DNA of 9,098 bases from positions 1 to 9,098 of the forward strand of contig JAJYVM010000133.1 in NCBI GenBank assembly GCA_021792015.1, given 5' to 3'. How positions within the stretch are numbered: position 1 is the first letter of the stretch; each line of letters starts with the position of its first letter. Below the pieces are notes generated by a model. The model worked only from the letters and a program-made list of their open reading frames with translations. It made no database searches and was not told the origin of the DNA. This document shows positions 1-7,169 of the stretch, one piece after another. The position numbers were made by a program, and so were the translations under genes. Source of the stretch: Bacillota bacterium. GTDB lineage: Bacteria; Bacillota; Sulfobacillia; RBS10-35; JAJYVM01.

Positions 1-224
1 TCGTGGGTCGCGTGTTCGCGGGCGTGGCCTGGCTGGATCGCCTTTGTGCCCTGCACGAGCTGTGGCCGCCTCCCCTCGCGCTCGAGGTCCTGGCCTATAC
101 GCCCGTGGAATGGCGCCGGCGGCTTCCGACCAGCGGGGTGCTGCAGGATGCTCTGCGGGACGGCATCCGCATCGAGCCGGAAGAGCCGCGGCGAGCAGGC
201 CCGTGCACCCGGCGGGAAGGCTAG
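1..224 (+). CDS. Nucleotidyltransferase-fold protein, C-terminal fragment (5' end outside window)
   Basis: The gene runs in from the left edge; the first whole codon is at position 3 and the stop TAG is at 222-224, leaving about 73 C-terminal residues. The visible part matches the tail of small MNT/polymerase-beta-type nucleotidyltransferase proteins: a segment like VFAGVAWLDRL, an ELWP turn, a hydrophobic strand ending in LAYTP followed by an E-W pair (the family's usual YTPEEF), then a helix with ALRDGI just before the end (usually REALREGV). The nucleotide-binding GS...D.D site would lie upstream of the window, so activity cannot be judged. In many genomes such proteins are paired with a HEPN-domain protein, as a toxin-antitoxin or nucleotide-modifying pair; no partner is visible here. 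It is convergent with the ABC permease gene that ends at 345. The GTG at 3 is probably an internal Val, not a start. Confidence 0.6.
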   Translation, partial: VGRVFAGVAWLDRLCALHELWPPPLALEVLAYTPVEWRRRLPTSGVLQDALRDGIRIEPEEPRRAGPCTRREG

Positions 225-344
225 GGCGGCGGCGTAAAAGGCCGTGTCATTTGGCCACTCGTCTACGGGTTGTGGGCCGAACTGTCTGCCGACCACAGCC
301 GCTTGTGGATGACGCCTGCCGCCAGCGCCACTTGCAGCGATCCC

Positions 345-1232
345 CTAGGCCGACTCCGACCGGCGGTCGGCGGCCCGCATGGTCGCCCGCGCGTTGCGCG
401 CCTTCGGGTCGAGGGCGTCGCGCAGGCCGTCGCCGATCAGGTTGAGCCCGAACACGGCGATGAAGATGGCCAGGCCGGGGAACACAGCGTCCCACGGGGC
501 CAGGGTGAGGTAGTTCTGGGCGCTGGACAGCATCCCGCCCCAGCTCGGGGTCGGCGGCTGCACGCCGAGGCCGAGAAAGCTCAGGGCGGCCTCGGCCAGG
601 ATCGCGGAGGCCATCGTCAGCGAGACCTGCACGATGATGGGCCCGAGCGCGTTGGGCAGGACGTCGCGCATGATGGATCGGGGCCATGACGCGCCCGATG
701 CCCGCGAGGCCTCCACGTATTCCAGCGGCACGACCTGGATGACGGCGGCACGCGCGATGCGCGCGAACACGGGGATGTTGACGATGCCGATGGCGATCAT
801 CACGTTGTTGAGAGATGCGCCCAGCGTGGCCATGATGGCGATGGCGAGCAGGATGGCCGGGAAGGCCAGCAGCACGTCCATGATGCGCATGATGACGTTG
901 TCGGTGATGGAGCCGGACCTGTAGCCCGCGATCACGCCGAAGAAGACGCCCACGATCGTGGCGATGCCCGTGGAGATGATCCCGACTTCCAGGGACACCC
1001 GCGCCCCGAAGATGATGCGGCTCAGGACGTCGCGGCCGAGGTCGTCGGTGCCCAACGGGTGGTGCAGCGAGGGCGGCAGAAACCGGTGCAGCATGTTGAT
1101 CTTCAGCGGATCGTAGGGGGAGACCCAGGGCGCGAACACGGCGGCGAAGACCATCACCCCGAGGACGCACAGCCCGAATACACCCATGCGGTTCCGGTGG
1201 ACGAAGGCGAACCAGAGCGACGACTTGCCCAA
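345..1232 (-). CDS. Peptide-type ABC transporter permease, DppC/OppC family
   Basis: Inner-membrane subunit of a family-5 (dipeptide/oligopeptide/nickel type) ABC importer, forming the channel with the DppB-like subunit encoded just upstream. With the TTG start at 1230-1232 it is 295 aa, normal for the family. An N-terminal membrane segment lies at about residues 17-37, followed by a DPL segment and GTDDLGRD (61-68), which is typical of DppC. More membrane helices follow, then the EAA loop that docks the ATPase (about 171-193: EYVEASRASG, ending in VLP). The motif SFLGLG (218-223) is also characteristic. TTG is chosen because a GGGGG stretch lies 8 nt upstream and the spacing from the oppB stop is 4 nt, the same as at the previous junction. 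An in-frame ATG at 1313 would overlap oppB by 77 nt and add an unlikely leader. The ATG at codon 16 is a second, less likely alternative. No ATPase gene follows. Confidence 0.9.
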   Translation of the reverse strand: MGKSSLWFAFVHRNRMGVFGLCVLGVMVFAAVFAPWVSPYDPLKINMLHRFLPPSLHHPLGTDDLGRDVLSRIIFGARVSLEVGIISTGIATIVGVFFGVIAGYRSGSITDNVIMRIMDVLLAFPAILLAIAIMATLGASLNNVMIAIGIVNIPVFARIARAAVIQVVPLEYVEASRASGASWPRSIMRDVLPNALGPIIVQVSLTMASAILAEAALSFLGLGVQPPTPSWGGMLSSAQNYLTLAPWDAVFPGLAIFIAVFGLNLIGDGLRDALDPKARNARATMRAADRRSESA

Positions 1233-1236
1233 TGCG

Positions 1237-2175
1237 CTAGCCCCCGTAGCGGATGCGGGGATCGATGGCCGTGTAGGCCAGATCGACCACCAGGTTGACG
1301 ATGACGAAGGCAACGCCGATGAGGAGCGTGGCGCCCTGGACGATGGGGTAGTCGCGCGCCTCGATGGCGTTCAGCGTCAGCTGGCCGATGCCCGGCAGGG
1401 CGAAGACCTGCTCGATGATGACGACGCCGCCAAGCAGAAAGGCCAGCTGCAGGCCGAGGACGGTGACCGTCGGGATCAGGGCGTTCTTGAGGGCGTGGCG
1501 GTAGATGACGATGCGCTCGCCCAGGCCCTTGGCGCGGGCGGTGCGGACGTAGTCCTCCTCGAACGCCTCCATCATGGCGGCGCGCACGAACCGGCTCAGC
1601 ACGCCGGCGCTGAAGATGCCGACCGAGAAACCCGGCAGGATCATGGACTTGATGTTGGCCCAGAGGCCGTCGTGCAGCGGGGTGAAGCCCGAGGCGGGGA
1701 GCCAGCCCAGCACCAGCGAGAACAGCAGGATCAGCAGCAGCCCCAGCCAGATGCTGATGCCGAACAGGGCCGCAGCGCTCACGGCGTAGTCGGTGTTCGT
1801 GTACCGGCGCGCGGCGGCGATCACGCCGCTGGGGATCCCGATGACGGCCGCGATGATCAGGGACACGAGCGTGAGCTCCAGGGTGACGGGCAGGGCACTG
1901 GCCAGGAGGTGGGCCACCGCCATGTGGTTGCGGTAGCTCACCCCCAGGTTGCCGTGCAGCACGTTGTCCAGCCAGTGCAGGTACTGGATGGGGGCGGGCA
2001 GGTCGAGGCCCATGGCGCGGCGCAGGGCGGCCAGCGCGGCCGGGTTGGCCTGAGTGCCCAGGATCGCCGCGGCGGGATCGCCGGGCGTGAGCTGGATCAG
2101 GCCGAAGACGGCAAGGGTCACCCCGAGCACGACCGGGATCATCGCCAATAGGCGCCCGACCAGGAAGCGCGTCAT
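1237..2175 (-). CDS. Peptide-type ABC transporter permease, DppB/OppB family
   Basis: Inner-membrane channel subunit of the same importer, 312 aa, the usual DppB length. The N-terminus MTRFLVGRLL leads into the first membrane helix (about 9-29) and then LTPGDP (29-34), the DppB hallmark. The periplasmic/extracytoplasmic loop carries YLHWLDNVLHGNLGVS (65-80). Later helices follow, with the EAA loop at about 207-235 (EEDYVRTARAKG, ending NALIP) and the FALPGIG motif (258-264). The ATG at 2173-2175 lies 4 nt after the stop of the binding-protein gene, so the two are probably translationally coupled; the Shine-Dalgarno is weak and overlaps the upstream stop (TAGGGAC). The transported solute cannot be read from the sequence: peptides, nickel and sugars are all carried by relatives. 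Confidence 0.93.
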   Translation of the reverse strand: MTRFLVGRLLAMIPVVLGVTLAVFGLIQLTPGDPAAAILGTQANPAALAALRRAMGLDLPAPIQYLHWLDNVLHGNLGVSYRNHMAVAHLLASALPVTLELTLVSLIIAAVIGIPSGVIAAARRYTNTDYAVSAAALFGISIWLGLLLILLFSLVLGWLPASGFTPLHDGLWANIKSMILPGFSVGIFSAGVLSRFVRAAMMEAFEEDYVRTARAKGLGERIVIYRHALKNALIPTVTVLGLQLAFLLGGVVIIEQVFALPGIGQLTLNAIEARDYPIVQGATLLIGVAFVIVNLVVDLAYTAIDPRIRYGG

Positions 2176-2179
2176 GTCC

Positions 2180-3802
2180 CTAGCTCGACGCCCCGCTCAG
2201 CCAGGTGTTGACGAAGTCCATGTTCGTGCGGCCGTTGAGGATCCAGCCGTGCACGTTCTTGGTCGTCGCGGCCAGGGTCTTCTCGTAGTCGATGTTCGTC
2301 CACGGTGCCTGCTGCGCGAACAGCTGCTGGACCTGGTCGTAGATCTTGATCTGCTGCTGGAGGTTGCTGGTCTGGCGCCCCTCGTTCAGCAGCTTGTCCA
2401 TCTGCGGGTTGCTGTAGTTGACGAGGTTCACGCTGCCCTTGGTGATCAGCCAGTTGTACGTCCAGGCGTCCGGCCCCGGGCCGTTCGAGTGCAGCACGAT
2501 CTCCACGCCGAAGTTCTTCTGCACCACGACCTGCTGGATCCAGGTCGACCACTCGAGCTGGTCGATCTTCGCCTTGACGCCGAGCTGCTGCCAGGCCTGC
2601 TGGATGACCTGCGCCATCTGCACTTCCTGCGGGTAGGTCGGGCTGACCTTGATGGTCGTGCTGAAGCCGTGCGGGTAGCCGGCCTTGGCCAGCAGCTGCT
2701 TGGCCTTGGTCATGTTGTAGGACAGCACGTTGTCAGCGGACTGGTCGTACCAGGGCGAGCCGGGCAGGATGGGGTCCGAGGTCGCCGTGGCGTAGCCGAA
2801 CATGATCGTCTTGACGATGAGGGAGCGGTCGATCGCCATCGAGAGGGCCTGGCGGACCAGGGGGTTGTTGAAGGGCGCCTTGGTGTCGTTGAAGCCCAGC
2901 GTGTCGCGCACAAAGCCGTTGGCCTGCAGAAGGTTGACCTTGGTGTTCTTGGCCAGCTCCTGCACGCGGTCAAAGGGCACGGAGTTCAGGACGTTGGCGG
3001 AGCCGGTCTCGAGATCGACGACGCGGGTCTGGGAGCTGGGGACGAAGTCGAACACGACGGAATTCAGGTACGGGCGGCCCGGCTGCCAGTAGTGCGGGTT
3101 CTTGACGAGCGTGATGTGGCCGTTCGGCACCCAAGTCTTCATCATGAAGGGCCCGGTACCGATGGGGGTCTTGGCGAAGTCCACCTTGGGCTCGTTGGGC
3201 AGGATCTGCCAGCTCTCGAGCGTCTCCAGGAACGGCGCGAACGGCTTGGCCAGGTTGAACTGGACCGTGTAGGGGCCCAGGGCCTTGACCGAGGTGATGT
3301 CGGTCCAGTTGCTCACCTGCGGCGAGGCCTCGGCCTTGCTCTCCATGCGGTTGTATGTGAAGACGACGTCGGCGGAGGTGAAGGGGTGGCCGTCGCTGAA
3401 CTCGACGCCGTGGCGCAGCTGGAAGGTGTACTGCAGGCCGTTGGGAGAGATGGTCCACGAGGTGGCCAGCATGGGGTGGAAGTTCTGGAGCTTGGGCCCG
3501 TACTGGATCAGGCGCTCGTAGATGTTCTCACGGATTTGGTTGCTGACGATCGTGACCGAGATCTGCGGGTCGAGGCTGTCTGGCGCTCCGTCAAGGGCGA
3601 CCGTCAGGGTGCCGCCCTTCTGGGGCGATGCGGACGTCGAGCTCGACGATGCGCTGCTGGACGACGAGGTGGTCGCGGCCGTGCTGGTCCCGCCCGCCGC
3701 CGCCGAGCTGGACGTCGAGGCAGCTCCGCCGCAGGCCGTCGCCAGCAGGCCCACTGCGGCGACGAGGCCGATCAGGGACGTGGCGCGCCGACGCTGCTTC
3801 AT
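2180..3802 (-). CDS. Family-5 extracellular solute-binding lipoprotein of an ABC importer
   Basis: A 540-aa substrate-binding protein of the DppA/OppA class (SBP_bac_5), expected to be lipid-anchored on the outer face of the membrane and to hand its ligand to the two permeases. A basic start (MKQRRR), a hydrophobic core (about 8-20) and a lipobox-like ATAC put the lipidated Cys at residue 24. Residues 25-60 are a low-complexity Ser/Thr/Ala/Gly linker. The ligand-binding domain starts at about 62 with KGGTLTVAL and SLDPQ. Further on is HPFTSADVVFTYNRM, which corresponds to the family's signature segment. The ATG at 3802 has an excellent ribosome site (AGGAGG, 5 nt upstream). The gene is the first of a tight three-gene transporter unit and lies 152 nt after the enolase-superfamily gene on the same strand, so it may share that transcript or have its own promoter in the gap. 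Confidence 0.93.
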   Translation of the reverse strand: MKQRRRATSLIGLVAAVGLLATACGGAASTSSSAAAGGTSTAATTSSSSSASSSSTSASPQKGGTLTVALDGAPDSLDPQISVTIVSNQIRENIYERLIQYGPKLQNFHPMLATSWTISPNGLQYTFQLRHGVEFSDGHPFTSADVVFTYNRMESKAEASPQVSNWTDITSVKALGPYTVQFNLAKPFAPFLETLESWQILPNEPKVDFAKTPIGTGPFMMKTWVPNGHITLVKNPHYWQPGRPYLNSVVFDFVPSSQTRVVDLETGSANVLNSVPFDRVQELAKNTKVNLLQANGFVRDTLGFNDTKAPFNNPLVRQALSMAIDRSLIVKTIMFGYATATSDPILPGSPWYDQSADNVLSYNMTKAKQLLAKAGYPHGFSTTIKVSPTYPQEVQMAQVIQQAWQQLGVKAKIDQLEWSTWIQQVVVQKNFGVEIVLHSNGPGPDAWTYNWLITKGSVNLVNYSNPQMDKLLNEGRQTSNLQQQIKIYDQVQQLFAQQAPWTNIDYEKTLAATTKNVHGWILNGRTNMDFVNTWLSGASS

Positions 3803-3806
3803 ATGG

Positions 3807-3814
3807 TCCTCCTC
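3807..3814 (-). promoter_or_regulatory. Strong ribosome binding site of the binding-protein gene
   Basis: On the minus strand this reads AGAGGAGGA, a near-perfect Shine-Dalgarno, with 5 nt (ACCAT) before the ATG at 3802-3800. It fixes the start of the solute-binding protein. It is far stronger than the sites of the two downstream permease genes, as expected when the binding protein is made in excess of the membrane subunits. Confidence 0.85.
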
Positions 3815-3817
3815 TGT

Positions 3818-3832
3818 GCCCGCCGGTCGGGC
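3818..3832 (-). other. Short perfect hairpin just upstream of the binding-protein ribosome site
   Basis: GCCCG / CGGGC form a perfect 5-bp stem with a 5-nt loop, 3 nt upstream of the AGAGGAGGA ribosome site. In the mRNA it could influence translation or stabilise the 5' end of the transporter segment. In DNA this GC-rich, a 5-bp stem may be chance. Confidence 0.3.
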
Positions 3833-3954
3833 GCATTTGTCAGGAGGATTCGACTCTGCGGAAGCGATCCCTTTGCGGGGACCGGCCTCGGCTTGCGGAC
3901 CGCGATGCCCGTGGCTGTTGACGGCCGCTTCCGGGCAAAGGCACGCGGTGCCGG

Positions 3955-5094
3955 TTACGCCTCCCCGGAGATGTCGGTGAAGACCCGCTCACGCCGCGCA
4001 TTGGTTCCAAAGCGCGCGACGGCGGCCGGGTCGAGGGCGACGCCCCAGCCGCTGGTGCCGAGATCGGCCTCCGCATGGCCGCGGACGAACCGGAACGGCT
4101 GGGTGACGATGTCACCCTCCAGCAGCGGGTAGTGGGTGTCGTTGGCGAACGGGAAGTTCGGCTGGCCGCCAAGAAAGGCCGTGCTGGCCGCCATCCCGAG
4201 GCCGCTCTCGCCCCAGGTGCCCAGGCAGCAGGCGATGCCGGCCTGCGCCGCCACGCGGGCGATGTGGCCGGCCTCGAAGAGCCCGCCCGCCTCCGGCGTG
4301 TACACGACGAAGATGTCGCACGCCCGCGCCTCGATCAGCCGCAGGGCATCACCCAGGGTCCGCACGGACTCGTCGACGGCGATGGGGATGCCGCAGGCGG
4401 CCCGCAGCTCGCGGAGGCCCGCCAGATTCTCGTCGTGGACCGGCTGCTCGACGTAGAGGAGGTCGAAGCGCCCAAGGGCTTGCATGGCGCGGCGGGCAAG
4501 GGGCGGGTCCCAGCCCATGTTGGCGTCGACCTTCAGGCCGACCGCGGGCCCCACCGCGGCGCGGATAGCGCGCAGCCTGCGCACGTCGAGGTCGAGGTCG
4601 CGACCCACCTTGATCTTCAGCTCATCGAAGCCCTGCGCCACGTACGCGCGGGCCTGGGCGGCGTTGGCGTCGGGGCCATCGATGAAGAGGTAGCCGGAGA
4701 ACCGGATGCGCGGCGCGCGAGGCGCGCCGACCAAATGCGCCGCCGGGATGCCGGCCCGCCGCGCCGTGAGGTCGAGTAGGGCCATCTCCAGGCCCGCGAT
4801 GGCGTGGTTGCCCACGCGCGGCCAATGACAGCTGTATGCCCGCAGGTCATTCAGGGTCTGCCGCCAAGCGTCGATCTCGGTGCCGCGCAGCAGGTCGGCG
4901 AACTCCTGGGCAAGCGCCGCCTCGATCAGGGGGATGGACGGGCCGGCCGCCTCGCCGGTGCCCGTGGCGCCGTCGGTGTCCTCGACCTCGACCAGGAGCA
5001 GGGGGATGCCGCCGCGCGTGCCGCCTGACCACACCGCCGGGTGGCGAAGCGGAATGGTGACGCGGCGGCAGCGGACCTCGGCCAGCTTCGGCAA
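3955..5094 (-). CDS. Enolase-superfamily enzyme (muconate-lactonizing/dipeptide-epimerase-like)
   Basis: A 379-aa protein with the two-domain enolase fold. The N-terminal capping domain (about 1-130) starts VRCRRVTIPLRHP and contains VGNHAIAGLEMALLDL (94-109), where the family has its helix before the barrel. The barrel carries the KxK motif K160-I-K162, whose second Lys is normally a catalytic base. The three metal ligands are D190 (VDAN), E216 (VEQP) and D241 (VDES). The C-terminal part has the AGGL turn (269-272), then GTWGESGLG (292-300) and PLLEGDIV (323-330). Oddly, the residue five before the GG pair, normally the second catalytic Lys (MLE subgroup) or Asp (mandelate-racemase type), is Tyr265. 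Specific epimerase activity is therefore uncertain. No ATG lies near the domain start; TTG at 5094-5092 is chosen, with GAGGGG 9 nt upstream. Upstream frame extension is antisense to the transpeptidase and not real. Its position just before the importer genes suggests it processes the imported solute. Confidence 0.85.
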   Translation of the reverse strand: MPKLAEVRCRRVTIPLRHPAVWSGGTRGGIPLLLVEVEDTDGATGTGEAAGPSIPLIEAALAQEFADLLRGTEIDAWRQTLNDLRAYSCHWPRVGNHAIAGLEMALLDLTARRAGIPAAHLVGAPRAPRIRFSGYLFIDGPDANAAQARAYVAQGFDELKIKVGRDLDLDVRRLRAIRAAVGPAVGLKVDANMGWDPPLARRAMQALGRFDLLYVEQPVHDENLAGLRELRAACGIPIAVDESVRTLGDALRLIEARACDIFVVYTPEAGGLFEAGHIARVAAQAGIACCLGTWGESGLGMAASTAFLGGQPNFPFANDTHYPLLEGDIVTQPFRFVRGHAEADLGTSGWGVALDPAAVARFGTNARRERVFTDISGEA

Positions 5095-5235
5095 GCGCCT
5101 CAACCCCTCGGGGCGGACGCCTTGGCCGTCGCCGCGCCGGGCTCCTGCCAGGGAGGCTCCGGGGGTCGGTGCGGGTGGGCGGACGCAGCCGCTCGGCGCC
5201 GGCAGGGAGTGCGCCAGGGTCGAGCGCACGGGCGC

Positions 5236-5269
5236 CCCCGTTCCCGCTGAACCTGCTGATCGAACGGGG
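5236..5269. repeat. Perfect 8-bp inverted repeat, 18-nt spacer
   Basis: CCCCGTTC at 5236-5243 is exactly complementary to GAACGGGG at 5262-5269. It lies about 140 bp upstream of the enolase-superfamily start and about 390 bp upstream of the transpeptidase start. It could be an operator for a dimeric regulator of the divergent pair, or a stem-loop in one of the leaders. There is no T-run, so it is not a convincing intrinsic terminator. Confidence 0.45.
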
Positions 5270-5597
5270 CCTGCGGCTCTCGGGCCACGGCGGAAGACAT
5301 GGGACGCGAGACCTTCACCCCCGCAGAGGTCGCCCGTGGCCGCGTTGGGCGCCGGTGCATCGGCGTGGCGGCATCCGCCGCCGGCGGGCGGGGGATCTGC
5401 CGGAGTCGCCGAGACGGCGTGCCGCGCGAGGGGGCCGGTGCGGCGTGCAGCCGGACAGGCCGCGACGGGACCGCGGCATGCGCGCCGGCGGGGCAAGCGG
5501 TGTGGCGCCGTGCACATGGGGCGGCAGGGACGTGGATGCGGTGCCCTGAAAGCGTGCCGGCGGTGATGCCTCACGACCGGACCCGGCATCTGCTGCA

Positions 5598-5645
5598 GTG
5601 TTGGTGTCAGTGTTGGTGCCGATGTCGGCGCCAATGTCGGTGTCG
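5598..5645. repeat. Imperfect 12-bp tandem repeat, four units
   Basis: The units are GTGTTGGTGTCA, GTGTTGGTGCCG, ATGTCGGCGCCA and ATGTCGGTGTCG at 5598-5609, 5610-5621, 5622-5633 and 5634-5645. They differ mainly by transitions at a few positions. The array ends 13 bp before the ATG at 5659. If translation starts upstream at 5536, the repeats are in frame and encode CWCQ-CWCR-CRRQ-CRCR. If it starts at 5659, they lie in the leader. Confidence 0.8.
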
Positions 5646-5658
5646 AGCTGGGCGCTCC

Positions 5659-7020
5659 ATGATCGGGCGGCGGCGGCAGCGGCGGGTTGAGGGCGGACCG
5701 GGCCGCAGGCGGTGGCGGGCGCGCGGCGCCTGGCGGGTCTGGCTGACGCTGGGCGTCGCGCTGGTGGCGGTGCTGGGCAGTGGCCGCTGGAATCCCATGC
5801 GGGACGGGATCGTGCGCGGCAGCCGGCACGCCCTGGCCACCATCCGCTTCAATCCCCGCCTGTGGCACTTCGGGGCGGCTTGGGCGCGCACAGCCGACGT
5901 CCGGGTGGCGCTTTCGGATCGCGACGGCGATCTGACCCCCGACCGGCCGATCTCCGCCGATCGCGTGGTGCATGTGCAGGTCGTCCTGGACGGTGCGAGC
6001 TGGCTTTCGTGGTGGCCGGGCGACATCGACCAGCTGCAGGCTGTCGTGCGCACGCCGGTCGCCCCCAGCCTGGCGGAGCCCGTGGAAGCGGTGCTTGCGG
6101 GGCAGCCCGTCACGATTCGCCTGTCGCGCGCCGCGACGGCGGTCCGCGGCACGTCGCTGTCCGGCAGCCGGACCCTGACCCTCGGGCCGGTCAGGTCCGG
6201 CGCGGTCCTCACGTGGGGGCGGACGCGCCCCGGCGTGGCCGGGGCGGGACGTGTCGACCTCGACATCGAGTCGAGGCCATGGCTGGCGAGCTCGCACGAG
6301 GCCCTGTGTTGGGTCGCGATCCCGCAGCACACGATTGTGGGCCTGCAGGAGATGCTGGCCGACCTGGACTACCTGCCCGTCGGGTGGAGCGCGGTTCGCG
6401 CCTGCCAGGCAGGAAAGGATCGGGACACGGGGGCCGCGGGCTTTTACTGGCGGTGGCCTGACACGCCGACGGGGATCCGCTCGGCCTGGAGCCCCGGCGC
6501 GTACACCGTCGCCACGCAGGGCGCCGTGATCCAATTCGAGCGGGTGCACGGGCTGAAGATCAGCTGGCTCCCGAGTCGGGGCTTCTGGCACGCCCTGGCG
6601 TCGGCGTGGCGGGCCGGGCAGCGCGACCCTGACCCGTACACCTACGTGCGCGTCACGGAGCGCCTCCCTGAGACATTGCGGCTGTGGCGCAACGGACGCA
6701 CCATCCTGACGAGCCTCGCCAACACCGGGAAGGCCCCCACCGTGACCAGGATCGGGACGTTTCCCGTCGACCTGCGGCGCACGCACCAGGTCATGACGGG
6801 AATCGGGCCCTCCGGGAAGCCCTATCGCTACCCGGACGTGCGCTGGATCAGCTACTTCAAGGGCAGCGAAGCGATCCATGCCTTCCCGCGGGCGGCGTAC
6901 GGCTTCCCGCAGAGTGCCGGCTGCGTGGAGCTGCCGACGGCGACGGCGGACCGCGTGTGGCACGACCTGCACTACGGCACGTTGGTCGCGGTCGAGTCAG
7001 CGGGAACACGGTCGGCCTGA
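5659..7020 (+). CDS. Membrane-anchored L,D-transpeptidase (YkuD) with peptidoglycan-binding domain
   Basis: Cell-wall enzyme expected to form or exchange 3-3 (L,D) cross-links in peptidoglycan outside the membrane. From ATG 5659 it is 453 aa. A very Arg-rich N-terminus (1-26) precedes a single hydrophobic segment (about 25-41: VWLTLGVALVAVLG), an anchor or uncleaved signal. Residues 45-215 form an extracytoplasmic region I do not recognise. A peptidoglycan-binding-1-like segment follows (about 226-300: VGLQEMLADLDYLP, later GAVIQFERVHGL). The YkuD domain occupies about 328-448, with catalytic H407 and the nucleophile C422 in PQSAGCVELP (417-426). Compared with the canonical SHGC-x-R motif it has Ala for His and Glu for Arg, as I recall for some Bacillota homologues. 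The start is uncertain: ATG 5536 has a better ribosome site (AGGGA, 5 nt spacing) but adds a 41-aa Cys-rich leader from the 12-bp repeats. The gene faces away from the transporter block and precedes sigK on the same strand. Confidence 0.85.
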   Translation: MIGRRRQRRVEGGPGRRRWRARGAWRVWLTLGVALVAVLGSGRWNPMRDGIVRGSRHALATIRFNPRLWHFGAAWARTADVRVALSDRDGDLTPDRPISADRVVHVQVVLDGASWLSWWPGDIDQLQAVVRTPVAPSLAEPVEAVLAGQPVTIRLSRAATAVRGTSLSGSRTLTLGPVRSGAVLTWGRTRPGVAGAGRVDLDIESRPWLASSHEALCWVAIPQHTIVGLQEMLADLDYLPVGWSAVRACQAGKDRDTGAAGFYWRWPDTPTGIRSAWSPGAYTVATQGAVIQFERVHGLKISWLPSRGFWHALASAWRAGQRDPDPYTYVRVTERLPETLRLWRNGRTILTSLANTGKAPTVTRIGTFPVDLRRTHQVMTGIGPSGKPYRYPDVRWISYFKGSEAIHAFPRAAYGFPQSAGCVELPTATADRVWHDLHYGTLVAVESAGTRSA

Positions 7021-7169
7021 CCCTCGGTGGGTGCCGCCCTCTCCCGGCCGGTGCGCGACGCTCGGGCCCGCCGGCCAGTGGCCTCGGGGCGGCGGCCGCC
7101 GGGGCACGGCGGGCGGAGTGGGTGAGGATCGGACGCGTGCCGCCCCGCTGTCCATGGCGAGGCGCCTGG

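Larger units (their letters stand above)
5095..5658. other. Divergent intergenic region (enolase-like gene / L,D-transpeptidase)
   Basis: 564 bp between two divergent genes, so it should hold both promoters and leaders, but no clear -35/-10 pair stands out because the DNA is GC-rich throughout. The open frames crossing it have Arg/Ala/Pro-rich translations with no recognisable domain, so I treat them as chance. It does hold an 8-bp perfect inverted repeat (5236-5269) and a four-unit 12-bp tandem repeat (5598-5645), listed separately. No tRNA or other RNA gene was recognised. Confidence 0.6.

Noticed and set aside
236..256. Possible terminator for the permease gene (GGCC...GGCC followed by TTTT on the minus strand)
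   Set aside because: The stem is only 4 bp with a 9-nt loop and self-complementary GGCC; too weak to call.
293..308. CCACA...TGTGG hairpin between the convergent genes
   Set aside because: A 5-bp stem with no T-run; expected by chance.
1186..2151. Plus-strand 321-codon frame opposite the oppB-like gene
   Set aside because: Asp/Gln/Gly/Arg-rich antisense translation without domains; the permease on the minus strand is unambiguous.
3940..3958. T-box-like ACCGCG stretch on the minus strand before the binding-protein gene
   Set aside because: Only a short match (CGGCACCGCG). It overlaps the end of the enolase-superfamily gene, there is no stem I or specifier region, and no terminator follows.
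2054..4132. Long plus-strand open frame (692 codons) across the binding-protein gene
   Set aside because: Antisense shadow of the solute-binding lipoprotein, caused by high GC. The translation is Val/Leu/Asp/Arg-rich with no domain, while the minus strand encodes a clear family-5 binding protein.
5111..5186. 10-bp direct repeat GGGCGGACGC at 5111-5120 and 5177-5186
   Set aside because: A similar GC-rich string also occurs inside coding sequence near 6219, so it is probably compositional.
5095..6972. Upstream extension of the enolase-superfamily frame to about 1005 codons
   Set aside because: It runs antisense through the L,D-transpeptidase and gives a Pro/Arg/Ala-rich translation. The enzyme's domain begins at about 5094-5070, with a supported TTG start.
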